This document shows, piece after piece, positions 48,625 through 58,665 of a stretch of DNA of 64,000 nt. The position numbers were made by a program, and so were the translations under genes. The notes under the pieces were generated by a model. The model did not search any database. It worked only from the letters and a program-made list of their open reading frames with translations, and was not told the origin of the DNA. Origin of the DNA: Buchnera aphidicola (Drepanosiphum platanoidis) (GTDB taxonomy: Bacteria; Pseudomonadota; Gammaproteobacteria; Enterobacterales; Enterobacteriaceae); NCBI RefSeq assembly GCF_964020165.1, contig NZ_OZ026537.1, forward strand, positions 385,228-449,227, in the 5' to 3' direction. The first letter of the stretch is position 1, and each line of letters opens with the position of its first letter.

Positions 48625-50034
48625 ATGCACAAAAATTTAAAAACTAATTTAGTAGTAATAGGTGGAGGGCCAGCTGGTTATTCTGCAGCGTTTAGAGCCT
48701 CTGATTTAGGTTTAAAAACAATTATTATTGAAAAAAATAATTTTTTAGGAGGTGTATGTTTACATAAAGGATGTATTCCTTCAAAAGCATTACTTCATAT
48801 AGCAAAAGTTTTAAGAGAATTTAGAGATTTTTCTAAATTAGGAATTTTTAAAGAAAAAAAATTTATTGATATAAAAAAAATAGTTTTATGGAAAAATAAT
48901 TTAATTGAAAAAATGTCTTTAGGGTTAAAAAGTTTATCAGATATAAGAGGAATTAAAGTTATTATAGGTAATGCAAGTTTTTTTGATAAGAATACATTGT
49001 ATGTTGTGAGTCCTGATAAAAAAGTTTTTTATATTAAATTTGATAGTTCAATTATTGCCACTGGATCAAGACCCAATCAATTTCCTTTAGTTTCTAAAAA
49101 AAACAATAATATTTGGAATTCTACAGATGCCTTAAAACTTTCTAAAATTCCAAAAAAATTATTGATTGTAGGAGGTGGAGTTATTGGTTTAGAAATGGCC
49201 ACAATATATCAATCTTTTGGTTCAAAAGTTGATATTATTGAAAATTCTTCTAGACTTTTACCATCAGTAGATTCAGACATTAGTAAATTATACTTTAGTT
49301 TTATAAAAAACAAATTTAATATTTATTTAAGTTCTTTTATAAAAAATATTCAAGTAATAAAGAAAGGAATTAAAGTTCTAATTAAAGACGATTTTAAATG
49401 TATAAAAAAAGTTTATGATACAGTCTTATTATCTATTGGAAGAAGACCAAATATTGAAGGTTTAAATTTAGAAAAAATAGGAATAAATTTTAAAAATGGA
49501 TTTATTAAAGTTGATAAACAATGTAAAACTAATGTAAGCAATATTTATGCTATTGGTGATGTTTCGGGACCTCCTATGTTAGCTCACAAAGGATCTTATG
49601 AAGCTCATATTGCAGCAGAAGTAATTTCTGGTAAAAATCATTATTTTGATACGTCAATTATTCCTATGGTAGCTTATACTGACCCCGAAATTGCTTGGGT
49701 AGGAATGACAGAAAAAATGGCAATTAAAAATAATATTAATTATGAAACTGCTTCTTTTCCATGGTCTGCTTCTGGAAGAGCATTAGTTACTCATAGTTCA
49801 TCTGGAATTACAAAATTAATATTTGATAAGAATACAAACAAAATTATTGGCGGATTAATTATTGGATCTAATGCAGGAGAACTGTTAGGAGAAATTTCTT
49901 TAGCTATAGAAATGGGATGTCATGTCGCAGATATTTCTTTAACTATACATGCTCATCCAACTTTATATGAATCTATTAGTGCTTCTTCAAAAATTTTTGA
50001 ACGTACTATTACTGATTTAATTAATAAAAAATAA
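48625..50034 (+). CDS. lpd: Dihydrolipoamide dehydrogenase (E3)
   Basis: FAD-dependent enzyme that reoxidises lipoamide in 2-oxoacid dehydrogenase complexes, giving NADH for complex I. It has 469 aa (E. coli 474). FAD-binding GGGPAGYSAAFRASDLG, the redox disulfide GGVCLHKGCIPSKA (C45 and C50), NAD-binding VGGGVIGLEMATIYQSFG, and the C-terminal HAHPTLYES with the catalytic His and Glu are all visible. It is 140 nt downstream of aceF and ends at a strong hairpin. Confidence 0.98.
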   Translation: MHKNLKTNLVVIGGGPAGYSAAFRASDLGLKTIIIEKNNFLGGVCLHKGCIPSKALLHIAKVLREFRDFSKLGIFKEKKFIDIKKIVLWKNNLIEKMSLGLKSLSDIRGIKVIIGNASFFDKNTLYVVSPDKKVFYIKFDSSIIATGSRPNQFPLVSKKNNNIWNSTDALKLSKIPKKLLIVGGGVIGLEMATIYQSFGSKVDIIENSSRLLPSVDSDISKLYFSFIKNKFNIYLSSFIKNIQVIKKGIKVLIKDDFKCIKKVYDTVLLSIGRRPNIEGLNLEKIGINFKNGFIKVDKQCKTNVSNIYAIGDVSGPPMLAHKGSYEAHIAAEVISGKNHYFDTSIIPMVAYTDPEIAWVGMTEKMAIKNNINYETASFPWSASGRALVTHSSSGITKLIFDKNTNKIIGGLIIGSNAGELLGEISLAIEMGCHVADISLTIHAHPTLYESISASSKIFERTITDLINKK

Positions 50035-50367
50035 TTATTATATTAATAATTTTTTGATGTTATGAGTACATTTTACATAACATCAAAAAAATTTTTAATT
50101 TTAAAACAATTTAATTATTTTTTATATTATAAAATTATATAAAAAGATTATTTCATCCATTATTATTCATATTTTTTTAAAATTATTATTTAATATGTAA
50201 GAAAATAATTTTTTGGTTATTATAATTATTTATATATTAAACATATAATAATTAATTAAAATTTTTATTTTTTTAATTTTTTTTTAATTAAAAATATTTT
50301 TTAATTTTTGTTTAAACATTTTATTAATTAAAATTCTTATAATATAAATAAAATTTTTATAGTTGTT
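50035..50367. other. Convergent intergenic region lpd / erpA
   Basis: 333 bp holding the lpd terminator hairpin at 50050-50090 and otherwise A/T-rich sequence. From memory, speD and speE lie between lpd and erpA (yadR) in pea-aphid Buchnera; neither has a visible remnant. Confidence 0.55.
50050..50090 (+). terminator. Terminator of aceEF-lpd
   Basis: TTTTTTGATGTTATG (50050-50064) and CATAACATCAAAAAA (50076-50090) form a perfect 15-bp stem with an 11-nt loop, starting 15 nt after the lpd stop; ATTTTTAATTTT follows. Good intrinsic-terminator geometry in the plus direction. Confidence 0.85.
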
Positions 50368-50712
50368 TTAAATATTAAAAGAATTACCACAGCTACATGT
50401 AGATGTTGCGTTAGGATTTTTAATAATAAATTTGGATTCATTTAAATTTTCTATAAAATCTATTTTCCCTCCAATTAAATATTCTATACTTAAAGAATCA
50501 ATAATAATATTTATTTCATCTTGTTGTATTAAAATATCTTTTTTTTTTTTTTTTAGTTCAAATGTAAAATTGTATTGAAATCCATTGCAACCTCCACTTT
50601 TAATATTAATTCTGAATTTAATATTTGGATTTTTTTTATATGTAGAAATTTTTTTAATTTTACTTACAGCAAGTTGAGTTAATGTAAATGGATTAATAAA
50701 ATTTTTTTTCAT
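50368..50712 (-). CDS. erpA: Iron-sulfur cluster insertion protein ErpA
   Basis: A-type carrier that delivers [4Fe-4S] clusters to apoproteins. It has 114 aa, the E. coli length. Its three conserved cysteines are visible: one in IKSGGCNGFQYNF (near residue 42) and two in the C-terminal TCSCGNSFNI. A 16-nt A run on the coding strand (complement of 50539-50554) falls in the middle of the gene. No other assembly genes are in the window, so it serves alongside GrxD as the visible Fe-S delivery pair. Confidence 0.96.
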   Translation of the reverse strand: MKKNFINPFTLTQLAVSKIKKISTYKKNPNIKFRINIKSGGCNGFQYNFTFELKKKKKDILIQQDEINIIIDSLSIEYLIGGKIDFIENLNESKFIIKNPNATSTCSCGNSFNI

Positions 50713-51126
50713 ATATTAAACCTTAAACTTTTTTAATATGCCTATAATATAGTTTTAATTTAACAGTTTATAATTGTAATATTTTAACTTAAAAAAATAT
50801 TTTAAAAATAAAGTTTTATTATTTTTTTATAATTTATTTATTTTTTATTTTTTTTAATTTTATAAAATTATTATAAAATAATTTTTAAAATTATAAATAT
50901 TAATATATTTAAATTTTGTTATTTTTTTTAAATTATTTTTTATAGATTAATACTTAATAATTGTTTAAATTTATATTAGATTTTTTTTTAAATAAATTTA
51001 TTTATTTTATTTTTAAAATTTATTTTTGATTATAAAATTATTTTTTCAATTTTATTATATAATTATTATTTTTCATTTTTTTATTATAAAAATTTAATAA
51101 ATTTTTAAATTTTTTACATAAATTTT
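50713..51126. other. Spacer between erpA and rsmH
   Basis: 414 bp, almost entirely A and T, upstream of erpA on the minus strand. It follows the 3' end of rsmH. I see no ORF, hairpin with GC pairs, or RNA gene. Confidence 0.5.
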
Positions 51127-52077
51127 TTATTTTTTTAAAAATTTAGATACTCTTAAAATTGCACTTCTAGATTGTCTATTTTTAGTTATTTCATCTGAAC
51201 TTGGAAATTTTTTTTTATAAAATTTAAAATTTTTTAATGATTGTGTTTTTAAAATTTGTTTTGCAGTTAATGGTAACTTATTAGGTATATTAATATTTTT
51301 TTTACTATTCTTAAAAATAAAATTTTTAATTATTCTATCCTCTAAAGAATGAAAACTAATAGTTAACAATCTAGAATTTTTAGAAAGTAAATTTTTTGAA
51401 AATATTAAAAATTTTTTTAGTTCTTTAATTTCATTGTTTATACATATTCTAATAGCTTGAAAACTTCTTCTAGCTGGATTTTTTTTTTGGGAAGGAACAG
51501 ATTTTTTTATTATTGAATATAATTTTTTAGTCGTTAAAATATCTTTTTTTTTTTTATATCTATGAATATTTAAAGCAATTTTATATGAAAATTTTTCTTC
51601 TCCATATTTTTTTAAAATTTTTGATATAGTTTTTATGTTACTTTTTTTAATCCATTTTGCCGCAGAAATTCCTTTTGTAGTATCCATTCTCATATCTAAA
51701 AATCCATTTTTTTGATAAGAAAAACCTCTATTTTTATTTTTTAATTGTAAATTAGATATTCCTAAATCAATCAAGATTCCATTAATATTATTTTTTAATT
51801 GATATTTTTTTAAATATTTTTTTATATTAGAAAATTTATCATAAATTATCTTAAATCTTTTATCTTTAATTTTTTTAGCAATTTTAATAGATTCTGGGTC
51901 TCTATCCATAGCATACAATTTTCCTAATTTTCCTAATTTTTGTAAAATTTTTCTACTATGACCTCCAGATCCAAAAGTAGCATCTAAATAAATTCCATTT
52001 TTTTTTATATTTAAATATTTAATAGATTCTTTAAGAAGGACTGGGAGATGTAATATTTTTTTTTTTTTTTTTTTCAT
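51127..52077 (-). CDS. rsmH: 16S rRNA (cytosine1402-N4)-methyltransferase
   Basis: SAM-dependent methylase for C1402 in the 16S rRNA decoding centre, formerly mraW. It has 316 aa (E. coli 313). The SAM-binding motif YLDATFGSGGHSRKIL, DRDPESIKIAK, GILIDLGISNLQL, GFSYQKNGFLDMRMD and TISFHSLEDRIIKNFI are clear. The start codon is followed at once by 19 consecutive A's (six Lys codons), a strong slippage risk. In E. coli it opens the division and cell-wall cluster; ftsL and the mur genes are not adjacent here. Confidence 0.97.
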   Translation of the reverse strand: MKKKKKKILHLPVLLKESIKYLNIKKNGIYLDATFGSGGHSRKILQKLGKLGKLYAMDRDPESIKIAKKIKDKRFKIIYDKFSNIKKYLKKYQLKNNINGILIDLGISNLQLKNKNRGFSYQKNGFLDMRMDTTKGISAAKWIKKSNIKTISKILKKYGEEKFSYKIALNIHRYKKKKDILTTKKLYSIIKKSVPSQKKNPARRSFQAIRICINNEIKELKKFLIFSKNLLSKNSRLLTISFHSLEDRIIKNFIFKNSKKNINIPNKLPLTAKQILKTQSLKNFKFYKKKFPSSDEITKNRQSRSAILRVSKFLKK

Positions 52078-52149
52078 ATTTTTTTAAAAATAAATACATT
52101 AAAAAATTTTTTAAAATTTGTTATAAAGCTTAAAATTGAATAAACAAAA

Positions 52150-52626
52150 TTAAGTTTTAGAAATTCTAATAATTTCAGATGTAGATATTTTATTAATTTT
52201 TCCCATTTTTTTAATTATATTAATAAAAGATTTAATTTTTTTATTAGATCCTAACATTCCTATTATAAAAGTATTATTATCAAATTTAATAATTTCAGAT
52301 TTTAAAAATATTATTATTGAAAGAATTTTTTTTATATTTTTTGTTTTTACATGTAATTGTAATAATATTAATTTTCGCTCAATATAATTTTTATTATTTA
52401 TTATTTTGACTTGAATAACATCTATTAATTTTTTTAATTGTTGAGCTATTTTTATGATAGATATTTCATTTTCTAATGTTTTTATTATTATATGAGAAAC
52501 AGAGGATTTATGAGTAGGAGATACATTTAAACTTTCTATATTATATCCTCTTTGAGAAAATAAACCTATAACTCTTGATAAAGCACCAGGAGAATTTTCT
52601 ATTTTAATAAATAACGTTTTTAACAT
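52150..52626 (-). CDS. ilvH: Acetolactate synthase small subunit
   Basis: Regulatory subunit of AHAS III for valine, leucine and isoleucine synthesis. It has 158 aa (E. coli 163). The N-terminal ACT domain is strikingly conserved (GALSRVIGLFSQRGYNIESL), including G14 and N29, residues at which substitutions relieve valine inhibition in E. coli IlvH. The C-terminal half (residues ~80-158) is more diverged. It directly follows ilvI, 13 nt apart, as in the ilvIH operon. Confidence 0.97.
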   Translation of the reverse strand: MLKTLFIKIENSPGALSRVIGLFSQRGYNIESLNVSPTHKSSVSHIIIKTLENEISIIKIAQQLKKLIDVIQVKIINNKNYIERKLILLQLHVKTKNIKKILSIIIFLKSEIIKFDNNTFIIGMLGSNKKIKSFINIIKKMGKINKISTSEIIRISKT

Positions 52627-52639
52627 ATAAGCTTCCTTT

Positions 52640-54370
52640 TTATATTTTTTTTATTTTTTTTTTATTTATTATCATATCACTCATAGAACCATTTTTTATT
52701 TGCATAGGATATACATTTTCTTTATTATCAATTATTATGTCTACAAATACTAATTTTTTTTTAGATAGTAATTTAAATGCAAATTTTAATTTTTTTTTTA
52801 ATTTTTTTTTTTTTTTTATAAAAATTCCACAATGACCATATGATTCAGATAGTTTTACAAAGTTAGGTAAAGACTTCATATAAGATTGAGAATGCCTGCC
52901 TTCATATATCATATCTTGCCATTGTCTAACCATTCCTAAAGAACTATTATTTAAGTTTATAATTAATATTGGTATTTTATATTGCATTGCAGTTGATAAT
53001 TCTTGAATATTCATTTGAATACTACCGTCTCCCGTAATACAAATGACAGTTTTTTTAGGAAGAGCTATTTTTACTCCTAAAGCAGCTGGTAATCCAAAAC
53101 CCATTGTTCCCAAACCTCCAGAATTTATCCATTGTCTAGGTTTATTAAAATTGTAATATAGTGCTGTAAACATTTGATGTTGTCCAACATCAGAAGAAAT
53201 ATAAGCATTACCTTCTGTTATTTTACAAATTTCTTGAATAACTTTCTGTGGTTTAATAAAATTATTTTTTGCAGAATATTGTAAGCATTTAATTGATCGC
53301 CATTTTTTTATTTTCGACCACCATTTTTTTAAATAATTTTTATGGTTTTCAATAGTTTTTTTTTTTTTCATAAAAATCATTTTTTTTATTATTTTTTTTA
53401 TATCTCCTAAAATTGAAATATCAGATTTAATGGTTTTACCTATAGAAGTAGGATCTATATCTACATGAATAATAGTTGCTTTAGGGCAATATTTTTTTAT
53501 ATTATTTGTAGTTCTATCATCAAATCTTACTCCTAAAGCGAATATTAAATATGAATTATGCATACTCATATTAGCTTCATAAGTTCCATGCATGCCTAAC
53601 ATTCCTAAATTTTGTTTATGAGTACCAGGAAAAACTCCTAATGCCATTAGAGAGCTGGTTACAGGGATATATAAACTTTCAGCAAAATTTTTAATTGCTT
53701 TAGCACATTTTGAATTTACACATCCTCCTCCTAAATACAAGATTGGTCGTTTAGATTTTATAATTTTTTTGAATGCTGTTTTTATAGTTTTATATTTTAT
53801 TTTATGTTTAGGTGAATATGAATTTATATGAATTTTGTTAGGCCAAACAAAAATTTTTTTATTATCTGAACTTAAAATGTCTTTAGGCAAGTCTATTACA
53901 ACAGGACCTGGTCTTCCTGTAGAAGCAATCCAGAAAGATTTTTTAATAGTTAAAGCAATGTCTTCAGTTTTTTGAACTAAAAAACTATGTTTCACAATAG
54001 GTCGAGAAATTCCAATCATATCACATTCTTGAAATGCATCTGATCCAATTAATTTAGAAGATACTTGACCTGAAATTACTATCATAGGGATAGAATCCAT
54101 GTATGCAGTAGCAATTCCAGTTATTGCATTAGTAGCTCCAGGTCCAGAAGTCACTAATACGACACCAATTTTTCCTGTTGATCTAGCATATCCATCAGCC
54201 ATGTGTGTAGCCGCTTGCTCATGTCTAACTAAAATATGTTTGATATTTTGATTTTTTTTTAGAGCATCATAAATGTCTAATACAGCTCCTCCAGGATATC
54301 CAAAAATGTATTTTACTTTACAGTTTATTAATGATTGTATTACTATTTCGGCTCCGGATAATAATTTCAT
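52640..54370 (-). CDS. ilvI: Acetolactate synthase large subunit
   Basis: TPP-dependent catalytic subunit that condenses two pyruvates, or pyruvate and 2-oxobutyrate. It has 576 aa (E. coli 574). The catalytic Glu is E51 in [17 protein letters not shown]. The TPP-Mg motif is [12 protein letters not shown] ... [33 protein letters not shown] and [17 protein letters not shown] are well kept. SD TAGGAAAAAT precedes the ATG. A palindrome overlapping a TATAAT lies about 120 nt upstream (54490-54510). It starts the ilvIH operon. Confidence 0.98.
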   Translation of the reverse strand: MKLLSGAEIVIQSLINCKVKYIFGYPGGAVLDIYDALKKNQNIKHILVRHEQAATHMADGYARSTGKIGVVLVTSGPGATNAITGIATAYMDSIPMIVISGQVSSKLIGSDAFQECDMIGISRPIVKHSFLVQKTEDIALTIKKSFWIASTGRPGPVVIDLPKDILSSDNKKIFVWPNKIHINSYSPKHKIKYKTIKTAFKKIIKSKRPILYLGGGCVNSKCAKAIKNFAESLYIPVTSSLMALGVFPGTHKQNLGMLGMHGTYEANMSMHNSYLIFALGVRFDDRTTNNIKKYCPKATIIHVDIDPTSIGKTIKSDISILGDIKKIIKKMIFMKKKKTIENHKNYLKKWWSKIKKWRSIKCLQYSAKNNFIKPQKVIQEICKITEGNAYISSDVGQHQMFTALYYNFNKPRQWINSGGLGTMGFGLPAALGVKIALPKKTVICITGDGSIQMNIQELSTAMQYKIPILIINLNNSSLGMVRQWQDMIYEGRHSQSYMKSLPNFVKLSESYGHCGIFIKKKKKLKKKLKFAFKLLSKKKLVFVDIIIDNKENVYPMQIKNGSMSDMIINKKKIKKI

Positions 54371-54489
54371 ATTTTTCCTATTAATTTTAAATAATAGTTA
54401 TTTTGATTTTTTTTTAAAATATTTTATATTTTATTAATAAACAAATAAAAATTTTATTAATTAAAGATTTTTTTAATCATTATTTGTTC

Positions 54490-54510
54490 ATTATAGATTT
54501 AATCTATAAT
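54490..54510 (-). promoter_or_regulatory. 21-bp palindrome overlapping a -10-like box upstream of ilvI
   Basis: ATTATAGATT (54490-54499), a single T, and AATCTATAAT (54501-54510) form a perfect inverted repeat. Both halves end in TATAAT when read outward, so the minus-strand copy at 54490-54495 could be the ilvIH -10 box. No good -35 is seen. It may be an operator-like site or chance in A/T-rich DNA. Confidence 0.35.
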
Positions 54511-54816
54511 ATAAAAATTTTTAAAATTTTATATTTTTATTTAATTTTTTTATATATATAAGAAAGGTAAAAATTTTTAGAGGTATTTTAAAATTGTAGA
54601 TATAATATAAATATATATTAATTAATTATTGCAAAAAAATTTAAATTTTTCAATGTAATAAATTATTATTTTATTTTTTTTGATTTAGAAATAAATTTTA
54701 TATAAATTTTTTTTTTAGATTATAATATTTTTAATTATATAATTTTTTTATATTCTTTAAAAATATAATTTAAACTCATAAAAAATATTTTTTTTAAATT
54801 TTTAATGTTGGAAAAT

Positions 54817-54903
54817 ATGAAAAATAGTAAATTTTTTTTTAGTTTAATGTTTTTTTTAGGAATTTTAATTTTTAATTTTGGTGTTTCTTTTCAAATTTTT
54901 TAA
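54817..54903 (+). pseudogene. 28-codon ORF, possible remnant of a secreted-protein gene (degP?)
   Basis: TTGGAAAAT precedes the ATG at proper distance. The peptide starts MKNSKFFFSLMFFLGIL and is a basic N-terminus followed by a hydrophobic core, like a signal peptide, then stops at 54901. It could be the decayed 5' end of a gene for an exported protein such as DegP, expected here by gene order. It could instead be a chance ORF or a tiny membrane peptide. No DegP protease motif is visible downstream. Confidence 0.35.
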
Positions 54904-55558
54904 TTTTTAAAAAAATTTTTATATTTTAAAAAAAATATTTTTTAAATATTTTTATAAAAAAATAAACATATTTAATATATTTATTTTTAAACTTTTTACT
55001 TTTAAATATATAATTCTATTTTAGAAAATATTAAAAAATTTAAAAAAAATTTTATTAATTTTTTAATTTTTAAATAATTTTTTTTAAAAAAATTTAAATT
55101 TTTTAAAAAATATTTTTTATTTAAATAAATATAAAAATTTTTAATAATATTTATGATGGATTTATAACTATATTTATAAATTTAAAATTTATAATATTAA
55201 TTTTATATAAAATATTAATTTTTAATTCTTTAAAACAATATTTTTAAATTATGATAATTATAAAAAATTTTTTTTTAAATGTTATGTAATTATTGTTATA
55301 TTATAAATTATATTAAAAATATTGATACGTATTGTAGTTTATTTTATCTAAATTTTTTAAAAATATTTTTAAATGTTTAAATATTTTTTATAATTTTAGT
55401 TAAAATATAAATTAATTTAAAATTTATTAAAAATTATAAATAATAAAAAAATATACAAAAATTTTTTATTTGTTATTTTAAATCTTTATTTTTTAATAAT
55501 ATATTATATATTTTATATATATTTTATAATTTAATTTTTAATTATAAATTAAAATTTT

Positions 55559-55583
55559 CCGCCCATTTTTATAATTAGGGCGG
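55559..55583. terminator. GC-rich hairpin next to dapD 3' end
   Basis: CCGCCC (55559-55564) and GGGCGG (55578-55583) form a 6-bp all-GC stem with a 13-nt A/T loop. On the plus strand TTTGTTT follows, as in an intrinsic terminator; on the minus strand the dapD stop is 46 nt earlier and AAAATTTT follows. It is one of the most GC-rich islands of the window, so it is probably maintained. It may terminate dapD, or be a survivor of a lost plus-strand gene. Confidence 0.75.
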
Positions 55584-55628
55584 TTTGTTTATTATTAATT
55601 TTTAACTTATAAAAAATTTAAATTTTTT

Positions 55629-56444
55629 TTATTTTCTTAGTAAACTATTAATTTTAATTTTTTTTAAAGTATTAGAATCAACTTTTTTTACTATTATTGC
55701 ACTATATAAATTGTGTGATTTGTCTTGAGAAGGAAGCGAACCAGAAACTACTACTGATCCAGATGGTACTCTTCCGTATGAAACAGTATTGTTTGTTCTA
55801 TCATAAATTTTAGTGCTTTTCCCAATAAAAACTCCCATTGAAATAACTGATCCTTTTTCTACTATGACCCCTTCTACTATTTCTGATCTTGCTCCAATAA
55901 AACAATTATCTTCAATTATTGTTGGATTTGATTGTAAAGGTTCTAATACACCTCCAATTCCAACACCACCGGAAATATGAACATTATTTCCTATTTGAGC
56001 GCAAGATCCTATAGTTGACCAAGTATCAATCATAGTACCTTTTCCTACATATGCTCCTATATTAATAAAACAAGGCATTAAAACAGTATTTTTATTAATA
56101 AAAGATCCATATCTTACAGTAGATCCAGGGATAATTCTAACTTTTTCTTTTTTTATATTTTCTTTTTTATAATTTTCATATTTTAGAGGTACTTTATCAT
56201 ATGAAAAATGATTTTTATTTTTTACAATTTTATTTTTTTCTAAATTTAAAAATAATAAAATTGCTTTTTTTATCCATTGATTGGTCTTCCATTGATTATT
56301 TATTTTTTCTGCTACTCTTAATTTTCCTAAATTAACTAATTCTAAAATTTTATATACATATTTAAGAATTTTTTTTTTTTCATTTTTAGTAAGAATATCT
56401 TTAATTTTCCAAGCTTTTTCAATAATTTTTTTTATTTCTTTCAT
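55629..56444 (-). CDS. dapD: Tetrahydrodipicolinate N-succinyltransferase
   Basis: Transfers succinyl from succinyl-CoA to tetrahydrodipicolinate in the lysine/diaminopimelate pathway. It has 271 aa (E. coli 274). The left-handed beta-helix of hexapeptide repeats is clear ([77 protein letters not shown]). The N-terminal helical domain is more diverged. It lies next to map, as in E. coli, on the minus strand. Confidence 0.98.
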   Translation of the reverse strand: MKEIKKIIEKAWKIKDILTKNEKKKILKYVYKILELVNLGKLRVAEKINNQWKTNQWIKKAILLFLNLEKNKIVKNKNHFSYDKVPLKYENYKKENIKKEKVRIIPGSTVRYGSFINKNTVLMPCFINIGAYVGKGTMIDTWSTIGSCAQIGNNVHISGGVGIGGVLEPLQSNPTIIEDNCFIGARSEIVEGVIVEKGSVISMGVFIGKSTKIYDRTNNTVSYGRVPSGSVVVSGSLPSQDKSHNLYSAIIVKKVDSNTLKKIKINSLLRK

Positions 56445-56507
56445 TTATGAATCTCATTAAAGTATTTGTTAGAATTTTTTATATTTTTTTTATTTTTTTT
56501 TATTTTT

Positions 56508-57272
56508 TTATAATTTTCTTGATGTCAAAATTTTATATTTTTTTTTAGTTATTAAAACAGTATGTTCATATTGAGCTGATATACTTTTATCTTTTGTTTT
56601 TATAGTCCAACCATCATCTTCTTGGTAAACATATTGTTTACCTTGATTTATCATAGGTTCAATAGTAAATATCATACCTTTTTTTAACAATAAATTTTTT
56701 TCTTTTTTATCAAAGTAATGTAATATATAAGGAGGCATATGAAAATTTTTTCCAATTCCATGTCCACAATATTCTCGTACTATAGAAAATTTTTTTTTTT
56801 CTACATATTTTTGTATAGTTTTTCCAATATAATTAATATTTAATCCAGGTTTAAGAATTTGAATAGCTTTATATAAACTCTTTTTTGCAACTTTGCATAT
56901 TTTTTTAGATTTTTTTGATATTTTTCCAACAGAAAACATTTTAGATGAATCACCATAATATTTATTTTTTATGATAGATACATCGATATTTATAATATCA
57001 CCTTCTTTCAATATTTTTAAATCGCTAGGAATTCCATGACATACTTCATCATTTACTGAAATACATACTGATTTAGGAAAGCCATTATATCCTAAAGCAG
57101 CTGGAATAGCTTTTTGTTTTTTTACAATATAATTGTGACAAATGTTATTTAAATAATTAGTACTAACATTTGGTTTAATATAATGTTTTATCATCTTTAA
57201 AACTTCAGCTGTTAATTGTCCAACTAAAATCATTTTTTTTATATCTTTTTGGGTGTGAATAGTAATTTTCAT
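56508..57272 (-). CDS. map: Methionine aminopeptidase
   Basis: Removes the initiator methionine from nascent proteins. It has 254 aa (E. coli 264). All metal and catalytic residues are visible: H79 (EVCHGIPSD), D97 and D108 (IINIDVSIIKNKYYGDSS), H171 (YCGHGIGKNFHMPP), E205 (IFTIEPMI) and E236 (QYEHTVLI). The C-terminus is a few residues short. It is divergent from rpsB, the classical arrangement. Confidence 0.98.
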   Translation of the reverse strand: MKITIHTQKDIKKMILVGQLTAEVLKMIKHYIKPNVSTNYLNNICHNYIVKKQKAIPAALGYNGFPKSVCISVNDEVCHGIPSDLKILKEGDIINIDVSIIKNKYYGDSSKMFSVGKISKKSKKICKVAKKSLYKAIQILKPGLNINYIGKTIQKYVEKKKFSIVREYCGHGIGKNFHMPPYILHYFDKKEKNLLLKKGMIFTIEPMINQGKQYVYQEDDGWTIKTKDKSISAQYEHTVLITKKKYKILTSRKL

Positions 57273-57713
57273 ATTTTGAGTATAGATTTTTAATAATATT
57301 TTTAAAAAGTAAATTTAATATATTTTTTACAGTTTAATTTTCTAAAAATTTTATAAAATAAAATTAAATAAATAAAATTTTAATGTTTTTTTTAATTGAC
57401 TGTATAATAGTTATAAAAATTATTAATTTTAAATATAAAAAAATAAAAAAATTTTTATTAAATGTTTTTAAAAATTGTATTTTTTTTAAAAATTTTAATT
57501 ATGATAATATCATAAAAATTTTTTTTTAAATTATTTAATGTTTTCAGATAAATAATTTTGTTTAAATATTTTTATTTTATATAAATATATTATTTATAAT
57601 AATAAATATTATTTTAATAATTTTATTTATAAATTATTGTACAATAATAAAAATGTTTAAGTTTTAATTAATTTTTTTTTTTAATTTATAAACAAATAAT
57701 TGAAGGAATAATA
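57273..57713. other. Divergent intergenic region map / rpsB
   Basis: 441 bp of A/T-rich DNA. A TATAAT at 57403-57408 on the plus strand, with a poor TTAATG -35 seventeen bases upstream, is a possible rpsB promoter about 300 nt from the gene; TTGACT at 57396-57401 overlaps it and has no clear -10 of its own. AAGGA just before the rpsB ATG is the ribosome-binding site. I cannot identify the S2-binding leader structure described for E. coli. Confidence 0.4.
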
Positions 57714-58424
57714 ATGAAAAAAATTTCTATGAAAGATATGATAAAAGCAGGAGTACATTTTGGACATCAAACGAGATATTGGAATCCTAAAATGAAACCT
57801 TTTATTTTTGGATCTAGAAACAAAGTACATATCATTAATTTAGAAAAAACATTGCCTATGTTAAAAAATGCTCTTTTAAATTTAAGAAAAATAGCTTTTT
57901 CAAATGGAAAAATTTTATTTGTAGGTACAAAAAAACAAGCAAGTTTATTAGTTAAAAAAACAGCCATTTTTTGTAATCAATTTTATGTTAATCATAGATG
58001 GTTAGGGGGAATGTTAACAAATTGGAAAACTGTTAGACAATCTATAAATCGTTTAAAAGATTTAGAAAATCAATCTAAAGATGGAACTTTTGATAAATTA
58101 ACAAAAAAAGAAGCTTTATTAAGAACTAAAAAGTTAAAAAAATTAGAAAACAGTTTGGGTGGTATAAAAAATATGGGCGGAATTCCAGATTGTTTATTTG
58201 TAATAGATGCTCATTATGAAAACATTTCTATTAAAGAAGCAAACAATTTAGGAATTCCAGTATTTTCAATTGTAGATACTAATTCTAATCCTGATGGAAT
58301 AGATTATATTATTCCTGGAAATGATGATGCAGTTCGATCTATTAACTTATATCTAAGTTTAGTACAAGCCTTTATTAAAAATAAAAGTATTAATTCTATT
58401 AATATAAAAAAATTTAAAAATTAA
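57714..58424 (+). CDS. rpsB: 30S ribosomal protein S2
   Basis: Ribosomal protein of the small subunit back side. It has 236 aa (E. coli 241). Near-identical blocks: [22 protein letters not shown] at the start (residues ~5-26), [49 protein letters not shown], and [29 protein letters not shown] is 6 nt before the ATG. It is followed 241 nt later by tsf, as in enterics. Confidence 0.98.
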   Translation: MKKISMKDMIKAGVHFGHQTRYWNPKMKPFIFGSRNKVHIINLEKTLPMLKNALLNLRKIAFSNGKILFVGTKKQASLLVKKTAIFCNQFYVNHRWLGGMLTNWKTVRQSINRLKDLENQSKDGTFDKLTKKEALLRTKKLKKLENSLGGIKNMGGIPDCLFVIDAHYENISIKEANNLGIPVFSIVDTNSNPDGIDYIIPGNDDAVRSINLYLSLVQAFIKNKSINSINIKKFKN

Positions 58425-58665
58425 AATTTTTTTAAATTTTAATGTTTATTTAATTATTATAAAAATTTTATTTATTAAATTTATGTTAAAAATTATAAAA
58501 AAATTTATATATACTTTGAAATATTTTTTTATTTTTGTATATTTAATTATAAATTGATTTATTAGATTTTTAAATTTAGTATTAATTTCATTAGATATTC
58601 ATAAAAAAATAATTAAATTTATTTTTAATATAACCATTTTTAATTATAATAAGATTTAATATAAA

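Larger units (their letters stand above)
54371..55628. other. 1.26-kb gene graveyard between ilvI and dapD
   Basis: The longest non-coding stretch of the window. It contains the ilvI upstream palindrome at 54490-54510, a short plus-strand ORF with a good ribosome-binding site at 54817-54903, and a GC-rich hairpin at 55559-55583. Everything between is A/T-only with stops in all frames. From memory, degP (htrA) occupies this slot in other Buchnera, and its length of about 1.4 kb fits the gap. Confidence 0.6.
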
